From NCBI RefSeq assembly GCF_001619985.1, contig NW_017264198.1, positions 620,001 to 684,000 on the forward strand: a stretch of 64,000 nucleotides of DNA, read 5' to 3'. A model generated the notes under the pieces. That model saw nothing but the letters and a program-made list of their open reading frames with translations, did not search any database and was not told the origin of the DNA. Source of the DNA: Xylona heveae TC161 (taxonomy: Eukaryota; Ascomycota; Xylonomycetes; Xylonales; Xylonaceae). This document shows positions 11,488-22,848 of the stretch, piece after piece (positions within the stretch are counted from its first letter, which is position 1; each line of letters begins with the position of its first letter). Both the position numbers and the translations under genes were made by a program.

Positions 11488-14266
11488 TTAAGCCGTTGGT
11501 GAAGCCATTTGAGCATCATGATGTGCTTCCTTATTCTCTGCCATTTCTTCGTCGGTACCATTGGCAGACTGTGACAAATGTTGTGTGTCAGGCTGTCGGT
11601 CTTCATACTTGTAGTCCTTGTCAAAGAGGATGACAGCGGAGTAGGCTGCTTGGACAAATCTTCCAAAGTCTATATGGGTATCATTCTGAACAACTTGTGC
11701 GCCTTTTTCAAAAGCTGGTACTGCGGTGGCCTCCGGCTGATCCGCTGAAGCAGAAATATCAGTGTGCTCTTGCTCTACGGCATCCGTAACACTGGGAATA
11801 TCGGAACTCTTTTCCATTGAGAGTCTTAACTCCCCGCGTCGACCGCCGAACTTCCCGGCCTCAATGCTAGTATACGATGCATTCCAGCCTTCAAATGGGA
11901 AGTGAATGGACTCCCTGTAGTCTAGTCCACCAAATAAATAATCTACCTCAGTCTGCTGAGTGCTCGCCGGTTCTGAACGTTTCTCGCTGTTGGTGTCTTG
12001 AATCAGCCAGTTTGGAAGAGAGACTGTTAATGCTGAGGGCGTGCGGAGCCGTTCTTTGCCCCTAATATTGAGAGAGCTTTCATTGAGGAACCTTTGAAAC
12101 TGCTTGTCGGTTCCAGGATTTGCCAGTTCAACATATGATCTGGTAATGAATCGAGCATCTCCCGGCCGCTGTGGCAGCAGAAGGTCTGAGACCCGTTCTC
12201 CTATTATAGCCCTGATGCTCTGAACTTGAGGCTGCTCTGTCGTGACTGGAATGGAAAGCACGATCTCGATGGACGGGATGTTTTGGAAGAGATTTCCACC
12301 TCGCTCAGACCATGGCGAGGGAATGAGGCGAATCTTGATAAATTCTGCCGTAAGTGGGATGCCTACGTTAAGCTCTTGTAGGAGATTCTGGGTGGCCAAG
12401 AAAGAGCCTGAAAGCGGTCTGCGTGCGCTACCAGTCTCTGATATTTTCTCTGCCGGGCATGGTTGAGGGTCAATTAATCTTGGAGTTTCATGGATAATCT
12501 TTCCAATAAGAGCAAATGTCTCTCGAGTAATCTGGCTCTCCCATCTAGCAATCGAAAACGAGTTTTCTTGCTGTGTCGCATTTTGACCGGTCTTTGATTG
12601 TTCAAAGGATTCAGTTAATGTGTCATCAAACTTGATGTCGGCATTCTCAGGGGTTTGTGATCCTATAGGTATAGGTGCACTCGCATGAGTCTTTTCGAGC
12701 TTAGAAACGATCGTCTCTGGGATCAAATCTTCTCCAGGTGGTCGGGTCTGCGCATCCTGCGTTTCCGCGGCCGGTTCTTCCTTCGTAGTTGCATAGCTCC
12801 ATCTCGACCAGACTTTCTGTCGATCATTCCAAGGCAAATTCACGTGCGGTGGTTCGGGCACTAGAATGCCGCGCAATCGCTCATGCTTTCCATGCCACAA
12901 AAGCTGCTGCTGACAATTCAAATCAGATTGTACCGATGATAGAAGAAGCCGTCTTGCGTCATCTGCGTCGTTCGCGTTGGAATCGAAATAGTAGATATCG
13001 AGCTATAATGTGTTAACATTTTCCATGAACAATCCCTTGGAGTTGAACGTGCTCGAACCTTTTGTGTGCCTGGAACATCTTCGATCAAAGTTCCAGTAAT
13101 CTCGCTGACCATTTTCTTTGTTAACTCAGAAAAGGTGTGATACCCAAGTGGTTCGTCCTTTTTGAGGACCGACTGCAAGGGAGTGAGATCGAGCTCCATT
13201 TGGCGAACTCTCTTCAGCGTCGTCTCAATATCTCGAGCTACAAGCAGGGAATTTTCTTTGTCTGCTGTCACTCGAAGGAGCCCACCGGAGCGCGATACGT
13301 CGATCTTTGCGTTTCTCCTTTCAGCAAACTTCTTTAGGTAGCCTCGACCTAAAGGACATCAGTATGAAACCTAGCGTTCAAATCCTTGCGTGATTACCCA
13401 CGTTCTCCCAGAAGCATTGCCAGATCCGAAGACTGTAGTCGCAGATAGAGTTCCCCTATAGATTCGATCTCTTCCCGGATCTCCACTTTCCATAGCTTGC
13501 GAAGGATTCGCGTTGCCAGCGCGGCTTTAGTTTTAGAGTCATCGCTAGCCGTAGGAATATCGAAAGGATAACTCAGAAACGGTCTTTCGCCGAGAGTCCA
13601 ATTAGACATTTCCAGGATTTTGGTTCGCGCCTCCTCTTTCTTTTCCGGCTTCTCCTTGTCTCGGACACCCTCGGACTGAGTCTCATCGAGTGGCGGTGGA
13701 AAGAGGTTGATATATTGTAGTAACTGACTTGACGTAAACCCATCTTGTAGGCTTTTCAGGATTTCGTTAAATGTCGTTTTCGGGATAAGACGTGAAGATG
13801 TTGGAGGACGATTTCTCTCGATATTTCGTCTGACTCCATCTTCGCCTACTAATCCCCTCTCCGCTTCGATTGAATCCAGTAAATCTGTCCCCGAGAGATA
13901 TTTTTCGTCACTTTCAACAGAGAACGGTCGTTTCCTCCGGGGACCTAGTTTTGCGTCTCGAAAAATGATAACCTCGGAGGGCTTCCCTAACGAATCGATT
14001 TCTAAAGGGGCCGACGCTTCGCGAACACTACCGCCGCGATGCCTCCTCACTCCTCCGCCGGGATAGAATGTTCTGTATGGTCTATAGCTTCGCGATGACC
14101 TCCTTGGAGGCGGTTGTTCTGGCGCCGCATCAGTAGAGGAAAGCCGGGTAGCTTGAACAATGTTTGGGGTCCATTGGCGCTGAAGGGCAGTAGTCGTGCG
14201 GCCGCTGGCCAGTCGGACTTGACATCTCAAACAAATTGAGACATCAGAAGCCGAACGCACAAACAT
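11488..14266 (-). CDS. sls1: Mitochondrial inner-membrane regulator Sls1-like
   Basis: Exons are 14266-13402, 13348-13059 and 13002-11488 (889 aa). Sls1 in yeast is a mitochondrial inner-membrane protein that couples mitochondrial transcription to translation. The N-terminus (Arg/Ser/Ala-rich, few acids over about 50 residues) looks like a mitochondrial presequence. FNEILKSLQDGFTSSQLLQYI and the later KH-like segments (DVSRSGGLLRVTADKENS) resemble the fungal Sls1 family domain. The two internal introns are 53 and 56 nt and close in frame. The first uses a GTGGGT donor so that GERRGYLKKF reads through. The C-terminal 400 residues are diverged. The family call comes from recalled motif layout, so it is likely rather than certain. 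Confidence 0.78.
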
Positions 14267-14805
14267 GGAGGTCAGCGAAACTCCCGAAGAAGGAGAAGAG
14301 TGAGTTTATGTTGTGTACACCAAGCAACGTGCCTTGAACATAAATTTGTTTCCTCATGTTCCTTATTCTTGTCTCTCTACTTTTAGAGCGGAAACTTCCG
14401 CGGTGATGTTCCGATTCGCCAATACCTACGTTATGAGAGCTTTATTGTCCAAATAAGTTCAAGCTTGCCATATATCCTGGAGTATTGTTGAGATTTGGTC
14501 ATGCCAGAAGCAAATGTCTAGTGTTTTCATGTAAAGCAGAGCTGTTTCTATCTACGCTCAGTATAATTCTAGTGTTTTTCACGGAATTTGGGAAAAAATA
14601 TTTCTTTTCCTATTTATTCTGGTATATATATATTCGGGGGCTTCTAGGCCGCCACATTGAAACGCGATGAGAGACAGGGGTAGGCACTGAGTTCAATAAT
14701 CCAGGGGAAGGAAAAAAAAAAGGAAATTCGGGAATAGAGGTAAGTGTTGAGTAATAAAATTATAATAGCGGACATGGTTGTGGTATATTCATCTGGCAAA
14801 ATAGG
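14267..14805. other. Intergenic between two minus-strand genes
   Basis: 539 bp holding the NT-C2 gene's 3' end side and the Sls1 promoter. It is A/T-rich around 14580-14770 and includes a run of A at 14708-14719. No coding or RNA feature is seen. Confidence 0.55.
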
Positions 14806-16147
14806 TCAATCGTGCGATGGAATTTGCCAACTCCGCAAATCTTCACGAGCATCAAATTCATCAACAACATTGCGAGCCTGCCGTCCTAGCCTTGGTGGGC
14901 CACTGCTCTGCTGACTAGCGGAAGTTGTCGTGGCATCACCTTCAGCATCCAGCCGAGAGTTTGACTTTACGCTGGAAGCGCCGAAGCCGGAATTGTCGCG
15001 CCGGTGGCGGCTAGATCTTCTTCCTTCACCATCGCTCATTGAGTCGCTGCTCTCTCCAATACTGGTCTTGCTTCGCTGACTTCGATGCGTGGGTTTTCTC
15101 TCCCAACCTGTACCACCCGCAAAGATATTCTCGACACACTGATCAGCGGGCAACTCATTGGCTGGCGCTGACCACCACGCGGCCAGAGTCTGACGGTATA
15201 TGTCTTGTTGTGCCTCAGTCTCGCGGGATTTGGCGATGGACGGGATTTCTTTCCTTTAGATTAGCAAGAGAGAAACGGTGGACAGGGTGCTATTGCCGAC
15301 TTACGCCCACGCTCGTCCTGTTGCTCGCTTTGCTCGTTGGCAATGATGCCAGCGATACCGCCAAACACCGGTGCTGATCTCAATGGTGGACTAGACAATG
15401 TTAGTCCTGCAGATTTTGTAAAAATTTCTACTTTATAGACGCACGCAATAAAGTTCTTCTCGCCCTCAAGAAGTTTCATGTAAATGGAGATCTGGAATGC
15501 CGGCGGTCAGCCTCCAACCTTGTTCCTCATTACGTCGTTGAATTACCTTTAGAGTACTATTTATCTTGCTGTCTTGCATGAGATATCGTCGAACCATAGC
15601 TGATTCATCATTGGTGTCGCTTTCTGCGACGTACTCGGCTAGATTGAGCTTCACGAGCCCAAGCGTGATGCTCTCTCCCTTGCTTCCAGAAGCATATACT
15701 TGGACAACTTCAAAATGAATCTCGGAAGATTGTAGCATCCCATGTTTATCTACGACTAGCCGGACATGTAAAGTCTTCTCATAGTCCCAGATCACCTTAT
15801 GCTCCTTGATCATACTCTTTGAAGTTCGGCCACGGTGCTCCGCGGACGTCGACAGGGGAAGGTGCCATTTCACATAAGAGGTTCCTGAGACCAGGGGGAC
15901 ATTGTTGAGATCTAAGATCTAAATATGAAATATATGAGCGTGGGACTATGGACGAGGCGGGTGGGTTATGGTATCATACCTTGAGGCGAAGCTCGAATTT
16001 GGGCTTTGTTTTTAATTAGTCACTCATTGCACGTAGTTTTGAAAGGGGACTCACACGACGAGCCTTGGGTACTAATAATTGAAATTGATTAGTCTATGAC
16101 ATAATTATATAAGAATATATAGGCTAGATCTCACCAAAAGCCTGCAT
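14806..16147 (-). CDS. NT-C2 domain protein (EEIG1/FAM102-like)
   Basis: Seven exons: 16147-16135 (13 nt), 16071-16055 (17 nt), 16003-15980 (24 nt), 15918-15547, 15491-15445, 15390-15305 and 15248-14806 (333 aa). The joined N-terminus reads MQAFVPKARRPKFELRLKI, then LDLNNVPLVSGTSYVKWHLP, typical of the N-terminal C2 domain of EEIG1/EHBP1-type proteins. Further signatures are HKVIWDY, NLAEYV and KLLEGEKNFIA followed by RSAPVFGG. The family is thought to act in membrane or cytoskeletal trafficking. The fungal role is not established. The C-terminal 100 residues are Ser/Arg-rich and look disordered. The last acceptor (15249) was chosen from two AGs by frame. The three successive microexons at the start are striking. 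Confidence 0.85.
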
Positions 16148-16572
16148 AATGTATGAAGGGTTGCGGTGTTTCGGGGAGGCAGCTTCACCCGAGTATCGCT
16201 CCACGAGTCCTAGTCGTTGACTGTACCGACAATATTCTGTTCGAAAAGTGTCGTAAGCTCTATCATTATGACTTTAGAAAAGTCGTTAGGTTGAATCATT
16301 AAAGCATCCCGCCAAACAAACTGCGCACCATCGGCGTTGCGGCAGATGGATGTCAGCTATGATATAACTGACCATTTGTCGGAGACAACGGCAACGGTAA
16401 ATGCCGTAATATTGTTCGATCGATCAAGATGATCAGATAAGCGATAACCTTAATTCCCTTGTCAAGCTGCATTTCCAACCCGGACCACTTCATATGAAAA
16501 TACGACCGACAGTGAGCTCTGCAATGTCTACCACTCAGCTCCGAGATCACAGAGAACGCCAATAACCAAATA
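16148..16572. other. Divergent promoter between NT-C2 gene and TAD1
   Basis: 425 bp between two start codons. No open frame or RNA gene is supported. A mostly neutral sequence without obvious repeats. Confidence 0.5.
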
Positions 16573-18266
16573 ATGACTCGATTCGAAGACCAAATAGCAG
16601 ACACCGTGCTGGAAACTTTCGACGCTCTTCCAGCAAAGCGCAAACCCCGTCAACGCGAGGATGGATCGCGAGAATGGGTCCCTCTATCAGGCATTGTGCT
16701 TTCTAAAGGTGCGCGTTCACAGTTGAACCGGTTTGAGGGAGAGCCAAAAAGAACTAATGGATTTCCTAGAAAAGGTAGCAATGAATTAGCATGCGTGTCA
16801 CTAGGGTATGTCCTATGCCTCCCTTCTCGCACTCCATCACCCAAGTCACCTGCCCTTCTCAAAACACTACGTCCCCGAAACGCAACATTGAGACTGACAA
16901 ATGCATTGTACACAGGACAGGCATGAAATGTCTTCCACGATCGAAAATCCCACAGGCCAATGGCATGGTACTACATGACTGTCACGCTGAGATACTGGCC
17001 ATCCGCTCATTCAACAGATTTCTCATACAAGAGTGCCACGACCTAGTTCTCGCCGGAGAGCAGAGCTCCCGGTTCGTCCGACGACGTAGACAGAGCGAGA
17101 TTTCTACGACTTCATTTCAGCCATTTGCCATGAACAACGACATTCGTATCCACATGTTTAGCTCCGAAGCGCCGTGCGGAGACGCCAGCATGGAATTGAC
17201 CATGTCCGCGCAGGAAGACCCAACACCATGGGCTGTACCGCCACCAGCAACAATACCAACCGATGCGTCACTGGATCAAACCTTGTCTTCATCAGCGCAA
17301 GCACTTCCCGGGAGAGCATACTTTTCGCAACTCGGCGTCGTGCGTCGAAAACCATGTACGTTCCTTTTTTTATTCTTTCTTCTTCCATCAGTGCCATCCC
17401 CAGTCCTAAATCAAAGCGCGTTTACCCATTCAAGACGAAAGTACTGACAATTTATGCCCCCAGCGCGCCCTGATGCGCCGCCAACGCTTTCAAAATCATG
17501 TAGCGACAAGATGGCACATATGCAATCAACCTCTCTCCTCTCGTCTGTCGCATCCCTCCTTATCCACCCTTCTTCTGCATATCTCTCAACTCTCGTCCTT
17601 CCTGAATCACAGTATTCCGCCACCGCATGCACGCGAGCCTTTAGCCCCAGCGGGAGGCTTAAAGCTCTTGCGGGACGTCAGTGGGAAGGCGGCTATGCAT
17701 TTCAGCCATTCGACGTCCGGACCGCGACGCGGGATTTCATTTGGTCGCGGAGGAATCCTGCCAGTGTTACCGCTTCTTCAATAGCGCCTGTGACTCCAGC
17801 AATCGGGGACGGGCGCAGCAGCAGCAGCAGCAGCATCGAAAGTACCGGCCCAAAATACATTGCAAGTAATCTTTCTGCAGTACATACTTCTACTCCGCGC
17901 GATCAACCACCAAGTAAACAACTGCAGGAGACCCTCATCAATGGCGTCTTGCAAGGCCGCAAGATCTTTGACCCGCGCGGCGCCAGCATTCTGTGCCGCA
18001 AGCGGATGTGGCGCGCTGTCGTGGACGTGTTGGCCCTTGCAACAGCCGCAGCAGCAGGAGCGGGGACAACGGGCGCCATATCCTCGTCACATCCGTCAGG
18101 CCCAAGTTCAAACTTTGACCAAGCTCAATATGAAACATACGAGACACTCAAATCGAGAAATCCGCTCCTTGAAAGTCGACGGAAAGTCAAGGCAGACGTA
18201 CGCAGCGCATCGGGCCTACCGGAGTGGGTGCGTAATGACGGGGATGAAGATTTTAGATTAGATTAA
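16573..18266 (+). CDS. tad1: tRNA-specific adenosine-37 deaminase TAD1
   Basis: Exons are 16573-16805, 16916-17355 and 17464-18266 (491 aa). Tad1 converts A37 to inosine next to the anticodon of tRNA-Ala. The three zinc-binding elements of the adenosine deaminase domain are present: HAE in DCHAEILAIRSF, PCGD in APCGDASME, and the Cys of SKSCSDKMA, which is created correctly only across the exon 2/3 junction. GTGMKCLP appears across junction 1. Exon 1 holds a 48-nt in-frame stretch (16722-16769) with GT...CTAATGGATTTCCTAG ends that may be a further intron. Removing it also keeps the frame. A Ser run is encoded by an AGC repeat at 17815-17835. Confidence 0.92.
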
Positions 18267-19334
18267 TGTTGAGAGATTAATTGTACATCAAGGATAAACA
18301 CAAATGGTTTTTCTTGGTTTGACATGGACATATTGTCCCAATTGTATTTTTATATAGAGTCCTAGTTCCTTTCCGGGCCAAAATGCTCGTCGAGATATCC
18401 AAGGTAGATACATGCAAAGCTTAAATAGGAGGGAGTGAACAATTCGACGACATGTATGAAATGCGAACACCTATATACATATACAGATATATTTTCTTTC
18501 CAAAGCGGCTCGATGTTTTGGCTTCAGCAAAATCAGGACCGAGAACTATGCTGACGACTGTGTTAAGGCAAGTCCGGCGTGAGAGCACTACGCTGAGAAA
18601 AAGGAAAGCTTCGCCTGCCCTGCTCAATTCGGGTGTATTTTCCAGATATTGAGTTCTTGGTCGGCAGGATGCATGTTACATGCAGTGGCTAACGTCAACA
18701 GGAACCCCAAAGCTGCCAAAGGCCTAATACCCAAAAATCATCCGTGAACGCCATTCCGTGATGCAATATCGTGTCTCGTAACTTCAGACGCGAAGTAACG
18801 TTGCGGCAAATCTTGATGAGAAATACTCAAGAGTGAATAAGATGAGACGTGATCGAAAGCCGCGTTAAGAATATAGCAAACAAATCGGCGAGAAATGCGA
18901 GCTGAGAAGCATGGTGAAGATGGTGGGGCCGGATAATTAATTCAGAGATTACTGCTGATGTTGAACATGGAACAGGATCGACAGGATAAGTTCCCTGATA
19001 AGAGCAAACATGATCCCCAAAAGGCAAATTTGTCGCTGTTCAAGGTTCGGCGAAAGAACCATGGCCACTCATAGTAGCCGTATGGATCTTCTCGCTTGGA
19101 TCTCTTCACGGACAAGAAGTAGGAGATTCCTGGCAAGATCATAGTGCCGAGAACAAGCTGCTGCGTGAGGACAATAGCGAATCCGCATACGATGAAGTGA
19201 GGCGTAAAAAATTAGGACGTTGCATGAGTGCGGAATAGTGGTAGAAAGAGACCGATGTCCTATGCCGCGGAAATGCCTCTCCGACTGGCCAATCCGGTCT
19301 CGAAGTGATGCAAAGCCAAGACCAGAAGGCAACT
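18267..19334. other. Intergenic between convergent TAD1 and a minus-strand gene
   Basis: 1.07 kb between two 3' ends. On the minus strand, 19142-18942 has an ATG-initiated 66-codon frame beginning MILPGISYFLSVKRSKRED. It contains a Trp/Phe/Tyr-rich segment and looks more protein-like than its surroundings. The frame is closed upstream by a stop and no acceptor lies close by, so I do not call a gene. The rest shows nothing recognisable. Confidence 0.4.
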
Positions 19335-20142
19335 TTAGCCTTCTGTTTCATCCATTGCATCGTCGAAACGCCCCTTTTCCAGCGGCGCTCGTAGGGTATC
19401 GTTTTTGGGACTAGGTTGTGGAGAGGACCTTAAACCGTTAACAGTTGGGTCTAAGGACAGAGAAGGGGGCACAAGAGAGTCGCACGACTTACCTCGAATG
19501 TATGCCATTCTCCTGGCCATCTATTGCTCTGACTTTGGATTTACTTTCGTCAGTCTCACCGTCTTCAAACTCCCGTTCCTTTCGTTTTCTGCTCAATAGA
19601 GCCTGCTCATCCTGGATATCCTCTTCGACTGGTTTCATCTGAGGAGCTTCATTGATTGATCGAGGGAGACCGTTCTCTTCTTTTTTGGCTTGTTTCGCCG
19701 CCCGTTGTGCGCGGGATTTCTCCTCCACTTTCAATTCAACCTCTCGTTGGGCAACGAGTTCCTTTATGTCTTCCTCGACACGGTCGTCGTTTTCTTTGCA
19801 GGCTGTAAGCCCGCTGACAGCGTACCGGAGCAATTCCTCGACAGCTGCCTCGTTGACTCCTCGGTTGGTGATGTCGCCATATTGATCTTGCAGTTCAGCA
19901 AGTATTTTGTCATAATGTTTCGTCCCTTCCTTGAGCACACCGCCGTAGACAGATCCGCCTGGGGTTGTCAACTTCCTAAAGTAGGGCCCGGATACCATTT
20001 TGTTTACCGGGTTCTCATGGACGCGTCTTGGATCATCCTCGTCGAGCATAAGTCCGTCGTATGCGACATCGCCGTGTATGTCATTCATGTTTGGTTCCGC
20101 CGAGGACGGCGCCGCAGGTGTCGCAAGGGTTAGGTCAGCCAT
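19335..20142 (-). CDS. Unrecognised acidic/charged protein, 247 aa
   Basis: Exons are 20142-19493 and 19428-19335, joined by a 64-nt intron with GTAAGT donor and TTTAAG acceptor. The first half includes ENPVNKMVSGPYFRKLTTPG and a predicted helical region with GVNEAAVEELLRYAVSG. Residues about 125-175 form a highly charged probable coiled coil (VAQREVELKVEEKSRAQRAA). The tail is acidic and Ser/Pro-rich. There is no signal peptide or membrane segment. I do not recognise the family. The composition suggests a nuclear or cytosolic assembly factor, but that is only inference. The clean intron and continuous coding character argue that it is a real gene. Confidence 0.75.
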
Positions 20143-20975
20143 GCTTCTTCCGCAGTCCTAGCGGATAACTCTCAATGGCGACCTGCGCCCAGCAGTAACC
20201 CTGGTTAACTTAACAGACGTCCGAGCTTCAACAGTGCTGTAGGTTTGCGCGCTTCTGACAATTATTGATGCTGAGTGCCTCTCGAGTAACCACACCTGGA
20301 TGATGGGCTATCAGAGCTTTGGCGCTCACTGGCCTCGGACGAGTTAGCCAATAAGTCCACGTTCTTGACAAAGCAAGAAGGGAGAAAAGATAAAGCAAAG
20401 AGATATCTGCAGCAGAACATGACACGAGGCAATTCGAAAGAAGCCCTGATCGGAGGCTGCAAATGAAGTGAATTAGGTGCTACACGGCGAAGACGGGCAG
20501 AATTCCGCTTCCATCTCCGCAAACAGCAACGCCAAATGCAGCTCCACAACAAAGCTGGCCTTCCTCTGCGAGTCATCGTCGAAAAATGACAAATTACAGA
20601 TAGTTTGTAGTACAACGGCAAAAGACTAACTTACAATTGTTTTCACTGGCCCAATTCTTGAGGGCAAATGGTGTGAGAAGCTGAGGGATTGAGTTGATGG
20701 TCTGAGGACGACCGGGGAGTCTCAGATCAACCGACTCTGGTCGCCCAGGTGAAGACTTCTCGGCTATTCGACCAAAACCGATAAGCGAAGGCGGTGAGCT
20801 TGATACGTCAATCATCTGTACTGTAATGCTGTAAATGGTACTCAGAGGAGCCGCGCTAAACTAAATCAAGCAAACGCTTTCGTTCTGCGCCATCGACTCT
20901 TCCCCAGAGCCAATCTTCCAGCCCATTTCAGCTTTCAAGCATCTCCAAGGTCCTTGTAACTGCCTTCCAGTAATC
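20143..20975. other. Stretch with one possible minus-strand exon
   Basis: 833 bp between the divergent starts of the 247-aa gene and SF3B5. On the minus strand an ATG at 20815 opens 60 codons (MIDVSSSPPSLIGFGRIAEK and onward), ending at a good GTAAGT donor after 20635. Downstream, in the same direction, another protein-like frame runs from about 20560 to 20262. No acceptor joins the two convincingly. It may be a small, unrecognised two-exon gene or a decayed one. Confidence 0.35.
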
Positions 20976-21428
20976 ATGGTACGTGCCCCGTTATTCAACT
21001 ATTCATTGTCCTAAGCTAATACTTGTCTTCCTCTATTAGGCGGACAAGCTTCGCGCACAGCAGCAGCTCGAACAGTTGCAAAGTCGTTACGTCGGTACCG
21101 GCCATGCTGATACGACCAAGTTTGAGTGGACCAGCAATATCCAGCGTGACAGCTACGCAAGCTACATTGGCCACCCGCCATTGCTCTCGTACATGGCTAT
21201 TGGAATGGGGGAACCAAAAGAAAAAGTGCGGGCAAAAATGATTGAGGTGAGTGCGTTTCTTTCCGCCGCCCAAGCAATCCAGCTGACAACGCGAGCAGAA
21301 AATGATACAACCAGTTGGAAAGCCGCCAGAGGTATGTTACTTTTAGAATATCCCGAGGGAACATTTCCCGTCATTGTTTCAAAGATAGTCATTCTGACCC
21401 CTTCTCTTCCGTGCAGATGCAAGATTGA
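20976..21428 (+). CDS. sf3b5: Splicing factor 3B subunit 5 (SF3b10)
   Basis: Exons are 20976-20978 (the ATG alone), 21040-21246, 21299-21331 and 21417-21428 (84 aa; the family is about 86). SF3B5 is a small subunit of the SF3b part of U2 snRNP, which holds the branch-site helix. The sequence MADKLRAQQQLEQLQSRYVG, the DTTKFEW motif and RDSYASYIGHPPLLSYMAI match the family closely. The start codon is followed at once by GTACGT, and ATTAG precedes GCGGACAAG, so the first coding exon is exactly three bases. The last exon encodes MQD and stop. A second spliceosome gene in the window beside BBP. Confidence 0.95.
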
Positions 21429-21736
21429 TAGGATTATTTGTCATTCTCCATGTGTCGAGTTTTATGTTTGGCAAGACTGGACAGGCGTTGCCGGCGATTT
21501 GTCTTATATTATCAATTTCATTTAATCCACTGTAAAATACCGCTTTCAGACTCACGATATAATGGAAAATATTTTCTGCATCCCCCCGTCGTCGACAATA
21601 TTCTATGCACTTTATCAAGCACAGCCAGATATCCACCTTCATGCTCGAGCGGAGATTGATCTCTTTTCGAACGATATTCTTTAATAAACATCTTTCAGCC
21701 TTCCACAACGATTGACAAACCGATAGCCGCAACAAG
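21429..21736. other. Intergenic, SF3B5 to 2H phosphodiesterase
   Basis: 308 bp between tandem plus-strand genes. Nothing recognisable is seen. It must hold the SF3B5 3' UTR and the next promoter. Confidence 0.5.
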
Positions 21737-22639
21737 ATGCCACCGCGACCGCGTCAGAATCCGCACCCGCCAGCGCTCCCATCCCATCTCTCCTACAAAT
21801 CCGCACTTGTCCTACTTCCTCCAGCATCCATAACTCCACCAATACAATCGCTACGGCGTGTGCATGACCGCAATTTCCGCCGCTGGCCACCGCATATCAA
21901 CCTCATTTACCCGTTTCTCGCCCAGCCAAGCGCGCAACTCGAGTCGAACATCCTACCCCGTTTGCAAAAGACTGCGCAGTGCATTCCGCGCTTTACAGTA
22001 AACTTGTCCAAAATATCTCACTTCAGACACGGGCCTAAAAGCGCCACCATTTATCTCGCTACAGGCGATGCAAGTCAATCGTCTTCAAACGCTTGTTTTC
22101 ATGCCATTCCTGCCATTTCCGGGAGAAACGACGCTGTTACAGGAAACAAGGTCGAGGATCAAGCCCAAGCACAGATTTCCACCTGCTCAGGCCCTGAAAT
22201 CCACCCCCAGACTATCCCATCAAATCAAAAATCTGACGAGAATACGCGAGACGAGAACGGCATACATGCGCTTCAGGCCGCATTACAGACCGAATTCGCC
22301 GAATGTGATGCAGACAAGAGACCATTTACTCCGCACTTGTCCCTAGGTCAAGCCAAGGCCGAATCGAGCGTGACAGATTTCGAAAAAGAGGTGGAGCGTG
22401 TCATTCGGCGGTTTGTAAGTGGCTACAGTGTTGACACTGCTCCAGACCGCAGCGAACAAAATGCGGAAGAGAGTGAGAACATCGTTGGAACCGCCAGTCA
22501 TGCTCAACCTGATACTTCTTCGGATGATCTAGGCGGTTCGAGGGAACTGCAGTTTCCCATCGAGCGTATTTGTGTTCTTGAACGGAGTGGTTTCGATGAT
22601 CCTTTCCGAGTCGTTGCAGATGTGCCTCTTGGTAATTAG
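21737..22639 (+). CDS. 2H phosphodiesterase (2'-5' RNA ligase-like)
   Basis: Single exon of 300 aa. The protein carries the two His motifs of the 2H superfamily: WPPHINLIYPF (residues about 50-60) and FTPHLSLGQ (about 195-203). The superfamily hydrolyses or forms 2'-5' or cyclic phosphodiester bonds in RNA and nucleotides. The first motif reads HIN rather than the classical HxT/S. Fungal members I recall tolerate Asn here, so this need not mean loss of activity. A low-complexity insert of about 50 residues separates the halves. The C-terminus ends with the ICVLERSGFDDPFRVV strand typical of the fold. The stop lies 209 bp from the stop of the convergent RecA-like gene. Confidence 0.85.
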   Translation: MPPRPRQNPHPPALPSHLSYKSALVLLPPASITPPIQSLRRVHDRNFRRWPPHINLIYPFLAQPSAQLESNILPRLQKTAQCIPRFTVNLSKISHFRHGPKSATIYLATGDASQSSSNACFHAIPAISGRNDAVTGNKVEDQAQAQISTCSGPEIHPQTIPSNQKSDENTRDENGIHALQAALQTEFAECDADKRPFTPHLSLGQAKAESSVTDFEKEVERVIRRFVSGYSVDTAPDRSEQNAEESENIVGTASHAQPDTSSDDLGGSRELQFPIERICVLERSGFDDPFRVVADVPLGN

Positions 22640-22848
22640 TCATTATAACTCGACTGAGGAATCTCTGTAAGCCTCGAGTATCTCTGATTAGTCGAATTGA
22701 ACCTGATTCCATATTATTTTCTGTCGAGTTTCCTCTCAGACAAGGACGTATACTCAGTCCGTGAATGTATAATACTGCTTTGGAACTGCATAGCGCGCCA
22801 TCAAAAGGCATTCAAAATCCTAAACTCATCCTGCGTGAACAACATTCA

